Shown here in pieces: positions 46,001 through 61,000 of a DNA stretch of 64,000 bases (positions are counted from its first letter, which is position 1; the number at the start of each line of letters is the position of its first letter). The translations under genes were made by a program, and so were the position numbers. Source of the stretch: Pegea sp. RAD2-039 (Eukaryota > Chordata > Thaliacea > Salpida > Salpidae); assembly GCA_034620365.1 (NCBI GenBank), contig JAQGEQ010000192.1, positions 3,157,001 to 3,221,000 on the forward strand, given 5' to 3'. The notes under the pieces are model-generated. The model saw only the letters and a program-made list of their open reading frames with translations, did not search any database and was not told where the DNA came from.

Positions 46001-49000
46001 ACAATGTAAGCTGGAGCCATATCCTTGTTACCATAGTCACCATGACCGTAATCCATCAAGTTACCATAAGGTGATGAAGCATCAAAGTCACCAGCAGCAT
46101 GTGGTTTACCAGCTGATGCCAAGACACCATCTGGATATGATTTGTCATTTCCAGTAGCATCTCCAAAGATAATATGTGGTTGGTCACCAGCGGCTCCTTC
46201 ACTACCAGCCAAAGCACCTGGTGAGTTAGCACCTGGCCATGTCATTGGTGTTGGTTGACCGTAGAAGAGGTTATCTGCCAATCCTGATCCATCAGTTCCA
46301 GCAATGCCTTTACCAGCAGCGTCATTACCGCCAACAATGTAAGCTGGAGCCATATCCTTGTTACCATAGTCACCATGACCGTAATCCATCAAGTTACCAT
46401 AAGGTGATGAAGCATCAAAGTCACCAGCAGCATGTGGTTTACCAGCTGATGCCAAGACACCATCTGGATATGATTTGTCATTTCCAGTAGCATCTCCAAA
46501 GATAATATGTGGTTGGTCACCAGCGGCTCCTTCACTACCAGCCAAAGCACCTGGTGAGTTAGCACCTGGCCATGTCATTGGTGTTGGTTGACCGTAGAAG
46601 AGGTTATCTGCCAATCCTGATCCATCAGTTCCAGCAATGCCTTTACCAGCAGCGTCATTACCGCCAACAATGTAAGCTGGAGCCATATCCTTGTTACCAT
46701 AGTCACCATGACCGTAATCCATCAAGTTACCATAAGGTGATGAAGCATCAAAGTCACCAGCAGCATGTGGTTTACCAGCTGATGCCAAGACACCATCTGG
46801 ATATGATTTGTCATTTCCAGTAGCATCTCCAAAGATAATATGTGGTTGGTCACCAGCGGCTCCTTCACTACCAGCCAAAGCACCTGGTGAGTTAGCACCT
46901 GGCCATGTCATTGGTGTTGGTTGACCGTAGAAGAGGTTATCTGCCAATCCTGATCCATCAGTTCCAGCAATGCCTTTACCAGCAGCGTCATTACCGCCAA
47001 CAATGTAAGCTGGAGCCATATCCTTGTTACCATAGTCACCATGACCGTAATCCATCAAGTTACCATAAGGTGATGAAGCATCAAAGTCACCAGCAGCATG
47101 TGGTTTACCAGCTGATGCCAAGACACCATCTGGATATGATTTGTCATTTCCAGTAGCATCTCCAAAGATAATATGTGGTTGGTCACCAGCGGCTCCTTCA
47201 CTACCAGCCAAAGCACCTGGTGAGTTAGCACCTGGCCATGTCATTGGTGTTGGTTGACCGTAGAAGAGGTTATCTGCCAATCCTGATCCATCAGTTCCAG
47301 CAATGCCTTTACCAGCAGCGTCATTACCGCCAACAATGTAAGCTGGAGCCATATCCTTGTTACCATAGTCACCATGACCGTAATCCATCAAGTTACCATA
47401 AGGTGATGAAGCATCAAAGTCACCAGCAGCATGTGGTTTACCAGCTGATGCCAAGACACCATCTGGATATGATTTGTCATTTCCAGTAGCATCTCCAAAG
47501 ATAATATGTGGTTGGTCACCAGCGGCTCCTTCACTACCAGCCAAAGCACCTGGTGAGTTAGCACCTGGCCATGTCATTGGTGTTGGTTGACCGTAGAAGA
47601 GGTTATCTGCCAATCCTGATCCATCAGTTCCAGCAATGCCTTTACCAGCAGCGTCATTACCGCCAACAATGTAAGCTGGAGCCATATCCTTGTTACCATA
47701 GTCACCATGACCGTAATCCATCAAGTTACCATAAGGTGATGAAGCATCAAAGTCACCAGCAGCATGTGGTTTACCAGCTGATGCCAAGACACCATCTGGA
47801 TATGATTTGTCATTTCCAGTAGCATCTCCAAAGATAATATGTGGTTGGTCACCAGCGGCTCCTTCACTACCAGCCAAAGCACCTGGTGAGTTAGCACCTG
47901 GCCATGTCATTGGTGTTGGTTGACCGTAGAAGAGGTTATCTGCCAATCCTGATCCATCAGTTCCAGCAATGCCTTTACCAGCAGCGTCATTACCGCCAAC
48001 AATGTAAGCTGGAGCCATATCCTTGTTACCATAGTCACCATGACCGTAATCCATCAAGTTACCATAAGGTGATGAAGCATCAAAGTCACCAGCAGCATGT
48101 GGTTTACCAGCTGATGCCAAGACACCATCTGGATATGATTTGTCATTTCCAGTAGCATCTCCAAAGATAATATGTGGTTGGTCACCAGCGGCTCCTTCAC
48201 TACCAGCCAAAGCACCTGGTGAGTTAGCACCTGGCCATAATGATTTATTTAAAATCTCAGGTATTTTTATGCATTTTGATGCTGGACAGCATTGGTCATG
48301 TTCAATGTTGATTCGTGTAAATCCTTCTGGACATTGGTTTGTTCCGATTTCTAAACATTTCTTTTTATTGCATCTACATTCGTATGTTGTGCAACATTCG
48401 TCTAGTGGATACGTTATTAGTTCTTCGTAGTATTTGCAGGTTTCTGGTTTGTAAGCACAGTGTTGCAGATCACACTCTTCTGATACTTGTCTATAAGAGT
48501 AGCAACACTCAGTTGCCTTTTCTTCTATTATTTTATATCCTAATTTAGTTTCTGGGTATATTTGGCATTCTTCTAATGAGCATCTGTAACGAAATTTTTT
48601 AGTTTTTTTTTTGTAAATGTTTAGTTTTTCTAGTTTTTCTAGTTTTCTAATAGTTACCTTACGACGTTTTCTTCATAGCAAATGCACACTTTACAAGCTT
48701 GAGTTTTTTCTGTCCAACTCTCTCCTAACTTTCTTTCATATCCTTGACCATCTACGCAAACATTCTTTTCTTCTAGAACTTCTGGTAGTAGTGAGTTTGA
48801 TGAAGTTATTTTTTGTATTTGCTTTTTGTTGTTGGAATTGTCATCTAGTGTATTTCCTAGTATATATTCTGATGAAATTGAAGATCCTGCTGTTGTTGCA
48901 GAGCTGGTTTCACCAGTTACAACACATTTTCCGATAGAACAGCAACTATCTTGATCTAATATTATTCGTTTGCTTCCTATTGGGCACGGAGGATATCCGA

Positions 49001-52000
49001 GTTGCAAACATTTGGAAGGATTACATTTACATTCATATGTTACACAACATTCATCTAAAGTGTATTGGACTATATCTTCGTAGTATTGGCAATTTGGGTT
49101 GATTACCTCGCAATTATTTTCTAGTTTACATGTTTCTGGAACTGAACGGTAAATATTGCAACATTTACTGTTTCCATCTTGTACTAGCATATGACCAGGT
49201 TTTATTGCAGGTGTAGGAGGGCATTCTTTTTCAATGCATCTATAAAAAATACTCAAATAAGGTGGTGTAAAATAAGCAAAGATTAACTTTTATTATTTTT
49301 ACTGTTAAACTTGTTTATACTTTTTCGTTCAATCGTATTTAATTTAAAAGGTTTTTAATCTTTAACCTTTGAACTTGTTAAACCATAAATTTTTAGTTTT
49401 CTTTTTATTTAATATAGAAACTTGTTTAGATGCTCTAAAAATGTACAGTTTACTCACGTAATCATATCTACATCCGAACATGTACAAACACGACAATCTT
49501 TTTCCCATGTGTCCCCATAAGACCAATCCTTACCATCTTCATCGCAGCATGTGAAAGCTTCAGAAACAATTTCTATTAAAGCGAAACCAGCTGCGCTTGT
49601 AGCAGCTTCTAATGAAACCAGAGGCTTGCTATTTGTAATTTCTTGCTTAATGTATGGTTTATCTGTAGCAATATTTGTTCTGATAAATTTTTCTAAGTCA
49701 GTAACTGCACTACCAGCTGATATATGTGTCATTGTCTTTGATGATACTTTAACACATTTTGGAATACTACAACAAGAGTCTTGCTGTGTAGTAGCACGCT
49801 CCATTCCTATAGGACAAGGAGCTTGAAGCAGTTGGAAGCATTTCTTTGGATTGCAAGCACATTCGTAAGTACTACAACATTCATCAACACTGTATCGAAT
49901 CAAGTCTTCAAAATGCGAACAAACTGGTGCAACTTCTTCACAATTATTCAAGTTGCAGTCATTAGGTACTATTTTGTAGGAATAACAACAATCGTCAGAT
50001 TTTTCGTTGATAACTTTATGGCCAGCTGGTACTGATGGATAAGGATCACAAGTCTGTGCTTCACAACTTACTGCATCTTTGCTAACACAAGCACAAACAT
50101 GACAAGCATCGCCATCCTTATACCAAGTTTCCCCATAACACCGAGAACGCCCTTTTTCATCCATACAAACCTGTTCAGCTGAACTCAAAAGATACTTCTC
50201 AGCATCTGTGGAAGTTTGAGCACTTAAAGTACCATCAGCAATAATAGCAGAGCCGTATTTTGGCTTTTTATCATCTTCGTCAACATCTGAAGGAGTTTGG
50301 ATGAATAAGAAAGGTGATATAGATTCATCTACAAAAGTGTCAGCCCGAGAGGAAGATACGCATTTAGCAACTGGGCAGCATGAGTTAGGCTCAACCTGAA
50401 CTCTTTCAAATCCTTGTCCACATGGAACATTACCTAAGCTAGCACACATTTGCTTGTTACAAATACATTCATAAGTAACACAACAATCATCTAATGGATA
50501 AGTGACTAACATTTCATTAATTTTGCAGCTTGGTGCTTCAATTTGGCACATAGTTACATCACATGATTGTGGAACAACTCGATACTTCATGCAGCATTTA
50601 TCACTATTTTCAGAAACTAGTTTGAATCCAACTTCGATATGCGGTACACTAGCGCAAGATTCTTCTTTACACTGTATGGTTTCAATGTCAACGCAAGTAC
50701 AGAGACTGCAGATATTATCTTTCTTTAACCATTGTTCGCCATAACATCGTTCTTTTCCATTAGCATCAATGCAAATTGCTGCTTCTGAAGCAATTTTAAG
50801 ATCATTTGTATTTACGTTGTCAAGGCTATGGCTAAAAGCCGACGAGCTAACATCAGCATCACTGTAACCGTGAGGATGATCACTTTCTATTCTATGTGGA
50901 TGTTTGTGAAGCTTTTCAGCTATGCTTTCAGCTAGCTTATCAGCATATAAACCATCTAGTAAGCTACCTTTGGGAGATGGAAGAATTGAAGAAACCTCTG
51001 AGTTGAAACTTGAAGGAAAGAGACTTTTATTGTCATCTAAATCTGATAGAGAGGAGCTCCCTATAGCGGTTTTACCTGGTACAAATGAAGTTACGTATGT
51101 TTCACCCTTTTCTTTACCACTAGGTAGATCATCCAGCAGTTCAGAGGCCTTGTTGACATCTGGCTCAGGATAAACCTTTTCATCTGGTGAAAATGAGTCC
51201 TGTTGATATTTTGATCCTTTTTCATCTGGATTAAACGGATGCAACGATGTAAGCTTGGAAACAGCAGACAAAACACTTGCAGAGTTAGCAGCCTCACTTT
51301 TGTCAACATAGAAACACTTAGGAACTGGACAGCAAGTGTCCTGCTCAATGACAACACGTTTTGAACCTGGTGGACAAGGTGGGTTTGCCAAGCTTACACA
51401 CGTTGCTTCTTGACAAACACACTCATATGTAGAGCAGCAATCATCTATTTTGTAGCTGAGTAATCTTTCATAAGGTGAACACTGAAGAGGTTGATATTGA
51501 CAAGTTGATAAGTTGCATTTTTCAGGAATAATTCGGTATTTTTTACAACATTCACTAAATGTTTCTTCTTCAACTTTCATTCCTTTCTTAACTTCAGTAG
51601 GGTAAGGTTCACATTCTTCTTCCATACAACTGATTGTGTTTAAATCTGTACAAGTGCAGAACTGACAAACATTATCGTGTTTAAACCATTGTTCGCCAAA
51701 CTTGCGCTCATAACCCTTATCATCTAGGCAAATTGTTGCTTCATCTGCGATATGCGGAAGAAATTTGCTGTTATCAGCAGTTGACTGACTTCTAAAAGTA
51801 CCATCGTCTAAAGGATATGGCAAATTTCTACCAGTGAAATCAGAGTCATCTTTTGAAGGTAAGTGTATAGTATTAATATCTACTGGTTTGTTTCTCTTCT
51901 TTTCACCACTTGCTCCACTTTCTTGTTTCGGTAAACCCCAGAATGGTAATCCTGAATCCATAATTAGTGGTGAAAATCCCTGACTATCTGCATGTGATTT

Positions 52001-55000
52001 TGAACTTCCATCGCTTGAGCCGCCTCCACTAATGATCAAAGGTGAATATGTACTTGCTTTACCATCTGAAGGATAGCCATCTGGTTGGTAAGGTTTATTG
52101 TAAAGCTCATCACTTGATGGATACGCTGTTGGCTCATTTGATTTTTTGTCATTTAAAAAGTCTTCTGGGCTTAATCCAGAAAAATCACTCAAAACATGCC
52201 CAGTTGGAACTGATGAAGTACCAACAGCAGTAGCAAGAGCAGAGGTTTCACTTATGACAACACATTTACCCACAGCACAGCATTGACTTGAATCAACAAC
52301 TTGACGAACACTGCCAACTGGGCAGGGAACATCAGCAAGTTTGAAGCAACTTGCCACGTCACAATGACATTCGTAGCTCGCACAACATTCATCAATTGGA
52401 TAAACTACTGATATTTCATTTGGCAAACATGATTTTGGGATATCAGAGCATCTAGATACGTCACAACTATCTTTGACAACTCGAAAAGTGGAGCAACATT
52501 CATTAGTTTTCACTTCAACAACAAAATGTCCTTCAGGGCAATCAGGATATGGATCACAAGTATGTTGCTGACACACTACTGTAGCAGAGTTGATACATGA
52601 GCAAGTCTTGCATGGATCACTTGCATACACCCAACTGTCACCATAACAACGTTCAACACCAGACTCGTCAATGCAAATTGCTTTTTCGTCAATAATTTTG
52701 TAGCCACTATGATCTGGCGTACTCTTATCTTTGACGGGTTTTGTCTTTTCATCCTCTATTGCAAGCAGAGGTAGTTTTTCCAACTCTGCTGATTGTGTCG
52801 TCAAATCGATTGCAACTACTTTTGCATCATGGAATAAACTAGGAGAACCATCATTTGTGAGTCCCATTGGTCCATCTCTCTTCACTATTGGCCACTCAGC
52901 CTCTGTGTAGCCGGCAAAAGCTGGGAAGGAAGCAGCAGCAGAAGTAAATAATTCTGAAGAATCTTCAGGAAGATGCTTTGTAATTACTCCATTATCTTCT
53001 TTAACAACTTCAAAAATTGGTTTAAATTGTTTTTTAGTAGCAACTTCAGGCTTGTTTTGACCGTCAAAGTTCGGTACCTCATCATCCACCACTACACCCG
53101 ACTTTTTCATTACATCTTTATCTTTGTATCTAGTTGGCAAAACGATTGTAGTTCCACTTTTACCAACTTTGGAAGCTACTCCAATCCCAGAGCCTGATTT
53201 AGGGTCCATTCCAAAAATAGAAGGGTCACTAAAACCGAGAGCTTCTGGTTGATCAAATGATTGTGAACATCCAGGAAGAACTTCATCAGTAAGCTCATTG
53301 TTCCAGCAGTAATAGCGAAGACAAGATTTCAAGTCGTTCTTAACTTGTCCAGGCTGAAAATAAAGATAACATAATCAGCGGAACTTCAAGGAAAATAAAA
53401 GTAACTTACACCAAGAGTTGATCCATCTGGTAACATACAAACGCAGTCAGATGGTCGCACACAAGTTTGTGGGTCTTTCAATACGTAGTTGATTGGACAC
53501 GAAACGCACTCTTCACCACATGTGTCCACACATTGATCATCAGAAGTAGCATGTGTACACTGATATGTAGAAACTTTCCATGCATGACAAATATTGTTGC
53601 ATCGGAAGGAACAGTTCATCATGTTTTCACTTCCACAGGTACCTTAATAATAATAAAAAAGTAACTTTTATTGAAAAGCTTACTAAGCATTAATTTTAAC
53701 TTATAAAAAGTCAATTTTTAAATCGTATTATTTTGAAAATTAAAGGTTGGTAGTTCGAGTTCTTGTTACTTACTGACGAGGTTGTCATATAAATCAGAAC
53801 AAAGAGCTGGAGTTAATTCAGCTGGTTTAAATTGGAACCCTCCATATTCAGCAGCTTTACCATGTTCCCCTAATAAGACCAAAAGTTTTATTGAATTAAT
53901 TTGTGCAAGCTATGAACACTAATTATATACTAAAAGCTTTTTATCATTAAGTATTTCAGTCGGTATCAAAAGATTTTCATACATTAACAATATTGAGGTA
54001 ATTACATTACTTACCAATTCCAGTTGAAATAAGAGGAACAAGACCACCTTCGTTACAAGGAAGTCCGAGACATGATATTTCGTGATCCATACAATAACTT
54101 GAATAATTTTAGTAGTTTATATCGGTTCAATTCTCTAAGTATAAAGTTAATAAATCTTTTGTTGCTTACCAGCTTCTACACTGATCTGACATCGATTCAA
54201 TCTTTTCTCCATCACCATAATTAACTCCTTCAATCTCTTTACAAACGCATTCTTCAATTAGCATACAAACTTCACCGTCATGTGTTGCCACCTGCACAAA
54301 AACAGGGTTTTGTAGCCAAAACGTCAACAAACACTCTTAGTTTAAAGCTTGAATTTATATACAAAAAGTTAATGCAAGCTGTAATAATTAGCTTAAGCTT
54401 TATAGAAATCGTAGTTATTTTATATATTGATTTTATATTTCATAAGTTATAACAAACTAGTTGAAAATATATTTTGCATTTTACACTCACTGTTCCTTCT
54501 CCACAAGTACAACCCTCAACGCAGCTAAGTTCGCAATTGCTCTTGATTCGATCATAACTGTTGAAGTTATCACAAGTCTTCGGACATGCAGACATACATG
54601 GAGTATAATCTCGGTTCATTCCAGAGCACATGATAGCTGAAAAAGGATTTTTGTTAGTAACTAACTGCGAAAATGTAATGGAGCAAGCAGCTTTTAATTA
54701 CTATGCTACTTACGACAAAGAGACTGTGAACGCCAGTAGATGTGAACACCGCGACGGTTACATTCTTGTGCATAAGCATGGATAGCTGTACAGAAGCATT
54801 CACAATCACCACCAGAGTTACAAGCGCAAGCATCATAGACACAAGCAGCTTGGTAACTTCGTGGATCAACTAGCGAGTGACAAGGCTGAAATAAGTTATC
54901 AATTAATTCTGTAACTGCTGAATGCTTATCATTTTTAAAATAATTTTATTTCTACTGTGATTGATGTTTAATTTTTAAGTATTTTTCGTATCAAAAGACT

Positions 55001-58000
55001 TACTTCAAACAATTCGCTTGTTAAAACTGAACATTTTCTATCAGCCCAATGTTTTCGATGACTATTTGTAGCACAAATATCCCCATCAGATTCCTCTGCA
55101 CTTGTTCCGTTTGCATATGTCTGAAATGAAATTATGAATCATGCTTAAACTACTGTCACTCAAAGGTGAAGACTAAAACCTCAGCTTTATTTTTAGGTAG
55201 AATTTACTTTAGATTTAATAGAAAGTTTTACCTTCCAAGAATTAACAAAGAAAACTTCGTTGGCTTCAAATATATTTTGAGGTGTTCTGAAATCATTTGA
55301 TTCGCTATCATCAAAGTTACCACACAGACCTGTAAAATAATAAATGAAAACATTAGTAGCAATAAAAACTTGCTTCTTTTCATTGTATTTTACTCGTTTG
55401 TAGTTAAGCTTTTATGTGAATATCACTAAAACTTAATTTAGAGATAGTTAGAAGTTATGAAGTAACATATTGCATTTAAGTTTTTTGATATAATTGTACA
55501 GTTGTAACAATATTACCTTCAACACTTCCCTTATGTTCAGGATCAACACGAACAACTACAGTAGTTCCTTTATCCCATTGAAGTGTTACACCCATATCAA
55601 CAGCTCTTATAAATATCCAAAGACCGACATATGAAACATCAAAGCTACCAATCTGTGTATATTTAATAAGTCATTACTGATTGAAACTTACAACTAAACA
55701 AGTTAAACTCACTTTTCTTTGTTGAACACTTTTACCTTTCACCAGCTCGACGCTGTTTTCACGAGCAGCATCACCAAGGTTAATGGAAAAGATAATTCTT
55801 TTGGAGCAAGTCGCTCCAGAACTACCACAGGCCACATTTTCAATTGAAATCTATTTGAAATATATTTTCATAAATTTTCCTGCTTTACTTGCAGCTTGTA
55901 ATAAACTTAGTAAAAAAAGTTTAACATTTATCTAAAAAGTGTCTTTATATATTTTCTTAAAGGATAAAATAAATCATTTCGATTGAAACCTGAAACTTAT
56001 GTGGATTTTCTGCAGTTGATCGAACAAATGTAAAAGTATTGATTCCAGTAAATTGATAGTTTTTCCCATCAAATGTTGTGTAATGTGATTCACCGTATGC
56101 TCTACATAATCCAGCGCATTCATTCTCTTCACATTGCCATACGCCAGATAAACAACGACTGTGAGAAGAACATTTGAAGTTAAACAAAAACTGAAATTAA
56201 TATTATGTTTCTTTATCCACGCATTCTTTAATGTTGATAATTTTCTCACCATGTGTTACAGTCCTGTTGCATAGTTTCACTTTCATCGTAACTTCTACCT
56301 CCGTGATAACAAGGACAAGTTTTCGGAGTCACACAAGTTGAAGAGCTTGCATCCCAAACAAACCCAGTAACACATTGACAGCCAGCAATGCAATGGTTTA
56401 CCTGTTTATGGATTAAAAAACTTGAACATCTTAGTTGAAATATATATTCTCAACTTATTTTATTTTTAGTACATTAATATCATAATGTATTTTATAATCA
56501 ATCAAACTCATTGATAATTTCACCTTTCTATTTATTTTTGGGAGGTGCATGTTGCTACAAGTGAGAATTTCTGGTTTCATACAGCTTGTAAACTCCTCAT
56601 TCACTAGACATTTGGTACTGACAGGGCAAACATTATCTGTACAGGCCCAGGTCCCATGGTGACATTCACTGTAATACGCATAAACATTTTCAACATATAA
56701 AAATTGATTAAAAGATAACTTGTTCAGTTGTTCAAAAACAAAAAATCTTTAATATTTAAATTTAGAGAAAGGTTAAGGGCTCACCAAACATTACAATCTT
56801 GCATTCTTGATTCGCCGGCTTCATATATGACGTTTTCAAACATACAAGAACAATGAGGGATATTCACACAGTGACCAGTGTAGTCAAAGACCTGGACACA
56901 AGTTTTTAAATTAAATAAATATATTAAGTTAGTAAATTTCAGTTCAAAGATGTTTACCTGTCCGGAAGGACATGTACATCCAGGAACACATTGCTCATTG
57001 CACACAGAGCTACTTTGAAGAGCTCCACAAGAAGACCCACAAGCATTTGCGCATTCCTTATAGATGGTTCCTGCTGGACATTGAATCTCTGCAGCTGTGA
57101 CAAAAAGCATTTTTGTTTTAACTCAAATGTATGTTTGTAAATTTCAACTCACCGCATTCGTGTACTTTCTCTCTCCAGTTGCCGAGAACTACTCCAAGCT
57201 TGGTACAAGCCATTGCATAATCAGCAAGCGATCGACACTGTGATTTAATATCACTAGAAGTACAAACGTCATCCATACAGTTTTGGAAGAAGATTTTATG
57301 ATTTACGACATCATGACATTCTAAAATATGAAATTTTGTTATCTATTGTCTCTTGCAGTTAATGATTGAAAGTTTTACTTATATTTAAACACTTCTTTTT
57401 TTAAATTAATCTATTTAAAATAAGTTTAAAATTACTTGTAAATGGTGAAGCGGTGATAACTTCACAACTTTCACGAGCTTTTGACTTGAAAGTCCAGTTG
57501 TTGTCGCATGGGTTACTGTAAACTGGATTAGTAACTGGGGCACTACACTCCCCATGAGCCCTGCAATAAAAAAGAAAAAGATTAGATTTATCTATAAATG
57601 TTAACTTTGTACTCACCATTCATCTCCAAAATCGTTTTCATTTGTAGCGATATCTCCATTCTTTGTCCAGAAGTCATCTGTAGTTTGTTCGTTAAAGTTT
57701 CCACAAATACCTCCCATACGTCCAGACAAGTCTGATGTGGCTCTGATGTAAACACTGTCTTTACCATCGAACAAAATAGTTAGTCCATTATTGATAGTCA
57801 ACTGCACACAAAAGTTCGGTATTTGTCAACATCTGAAAACTGATCGTCTCAAGAATGAAAATACTTTGAAGAATGTTGTGGTGACTTTCTCCATAGCATA
57901 AAAGTAAGTGTGGTAAGGTAGAAGAACTTCTTTGTTTCTGATCTCAACTTTACCATCCTTCATGATATGAACTTCTTCATTATTCACAAACACTTTAACT

Positions 58001-61000
58001 GATCGATCACAATAGTTTTGTCTGTTGTTGGTAATAACAAATAATCAGGTATTTGTTGTAGCTTAATTTGTTAGTTTTAGTGTAGCATACTTACGTGCAA
58101 GTATTTATCAACACAACTTCAAAGGCGATATCCTGAACACCACTGCTACGAACCAAGGTGTAGCTGCATTTGCCAGCAAAATCAAAGGTTTTACCGTCGA
58201 ATGAAGTGAAATGGTTTCCAACTGATTTACAAACTGCATCACATAAGTTCCTTGTACATACCCAACGACCACGGGCGCAAACGCTACAAATGATTTTATT
58301 TAATTAAGAGTGATTTAAATTGAAACTGACCATCGATTGCAATCGCGACGAATCTTCGACCCAGGACTGTATTCACGTCTTCCAAACTGACATGGACATT
58401 CGTTTCTTTTCACACATGTTCCATTGTGAAGATAAGTTCCTATTAAACAATAAAAAAAATACATTTATTTTCATGAAATCATGACACGGTTATTTTGATC
58501 GTTTAAAATAACTTTTTTTGGTTTTATATTAAATATCTGAGGCAAGTACCTGATGGACAATGACAGCCTTCGATACAATGATCATTTTCACAATTATAAC
58601 TTGTATCAAAACATGTTCTTGGACAAGAAGTTCCACAAACATCATAAGAGAGTTTATCCGGACAAGTGATCACTGAAAGCAAGATATAATTACAAAACAG
58701 CATGACGTCATCGTATCTAGAAGACTCACTGCATCTGTCTTCTTCTCGCCAGTCTACAATCACTCCAAAGCGAGCACATTCGCGGAAATACGCAGCCATC
58801 GAACTACAAACACTATCATCATCTTTACTCCAACAAACATCTTCTTTACAAGCTTCAAAATATGGAACAGGATTGACAACCTGTAATCAAGTAGTTGTTT
58901 ATCTGGTCATCAAGCATTTAGTAGAAACTACTCACATATCTACAAGATGTGTCCATCAAGTATTGACAAGCGCGTAGAGCAGTTGCAACTATTCTTCGAT
59001 CGTCTTCAGTTGCTCGTGAGCAGTAAGTGTGTGATGATGTCTTTCCACATGCTGTAGAAGAAGCACGATCAGAATAAAGAAGAAAGTTTTACTTTTAAGA
59101 TTTACATCCGTATGCCCAAGAATTAGCAAAGTCTTCAACTGTTGAAGTAATCGCTGATGATTTAGTAGTGAAGTCATTACCAACATTTCCATCGTACACT
59201 CCACACAATCCACGAGTTTTACCGATGTGGTCTTCTCCAACCTTGATCAACATCATCGATCACTGCACAGGCAATTTAGTTTGGCAAATAAAACTTACTC
59301 GGACGAAAATTGAATCTACACCGTCCCATTTAACGTAAAAGTCGGTGTCTGGATCGCGGACCACAATAAAGTCAGCAACTCGTTGGATAAGGACACCGGA
59401 CATAGATGAAGGCAAACCAAGACTTTGACCGTCTACATATGCTTTTGGCATTTCATCAAAACTGTCTCTTTTCAGTTCAATGATCAAATCGCTCACAAAG
59501 ATCGACAAACTCCTGCAGTTCAAAGTATATATTCATATTAGCTCAATAAGCTAATTCTATTTATACAATACCTTAGACATCGACCAACAGAACAAACATT
59601 AGTATTGTGTGAAACAACTGATATGAAATGTTCGTTATCTTCTACCAATGTGTATGAACAATCTCCCTGGAATCTATAAATCTTTCCATCGAAACTTCGA
59701 TAATGATGTTGACCCCAAGTCATACAGTAGCCAGTTTGTTCAGTGGGAAGATCGGTGTTTGTGTAGATAGCAGTGGTTGCTGAGACACCAAGCTGGTCGT
59801 TTGGATCATCAGTTGCTGAAAATGAAAAATATCTTTAAAAAATAACCTAATTGATTAAATCTAAGTAACTTACGCGAACAGACTGCAACATTGTCAGGAC
59901 TCCAAATGCCATTTTGACATACAAAGTATCCAGAAGCTGGTGCAGTTGTCAGAGCATAACCTTTCCTACATGAAACTGTACATCTATGCTCAGATCCTAC
60001 GTGATCACACATAATGTATCCGTTTTCAGGTGCATCCATGTTTTGACAGCTGTAAATCAAACAACTTAACACTGACCACCAATTTTAAGATCATTTACCT
60101 CTTATCGCCTCCTAAACACTGTCCAAAACTACCTGGTAGGGGTAATTTAGGTGACCAGAGACCACTTTTGAGATCGCACATGTAGAGATGAGTGTGTGAG
60201 ATGCGGAAACCAGCGGCACATTTTAGTGAGCAGAGAATAAAGTCCCCATTTGCCTCACAATCTGCTTCGCCGTTCAATGGTGCCTCAACGTCACAGGCCA
60301 CCACTGAAAGACACAATTTTTAGCTGTTGCATATTTTCTTCTTAATTTTCGCTTATTTATTTGTCAGCTTTTGTAAATTGAAAAGTTCTGTGAGATAAAT
60401 GTTTTATAGATAAATCAATTGAGACGAAATTTAAAATTTGTATTAAACTATAAATATTTTCAGATAATTGTTAACAAGCTGAAACTGACGTTTACAAGGT
60501 GGAAATGTGGCGCCAAGCGACCAAGAACCATCAACAAACTCATTGATTAACTCATCTCCTTCGCTAGAATCAGGAAGGTCAAACCGGTAACCAGGTTTGC
60601 AAACCCCGCTACAGACTCTGTGAAAATCAAATATTTTCGTTAAAACAAACTGAAAGTCAGATTTATGGATGATACAAACCGTTTATCCTCGCTTGTGTCA
60701 CAATAAGCATCTCCGTTGACAGGTGGTTCGATATAAGATGCTGTAGATAAAGATTATAAATATTAAAATGACAAAAATTAAACCAATCGGGCTTAAATGA
60801 AAATTGAAATACTCACATTCAGGGGAAGAGGATTCCGTCGACTTAGCTGTGAAAGGAAATAAAACAATTTTATTAAAAGTAATTAAATTAGTTGATTGGA
60901 GTTATTTGTAAAATCAGTTAAAACAAGTTAAAGCAACTCACGATCAATGGAAGCAGCACTGAAATAAAAATGAAATGTTAATAAGAGATAGAACAAAATT

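Noticed and set aside
44241-48155. A series of identical 83-codon open frames every 333 bp on the plus strand
   Set aside because: They are antisense shadows of the coding array on the minus strand, repeated only because the unit length is a multiple of three.
44075-48238. CRISPR-like or satellite array
   Set aside because: Units are contiguous 333-bp copies without spacers, keep one open frame within a longer exon, and lie in an animal gene.
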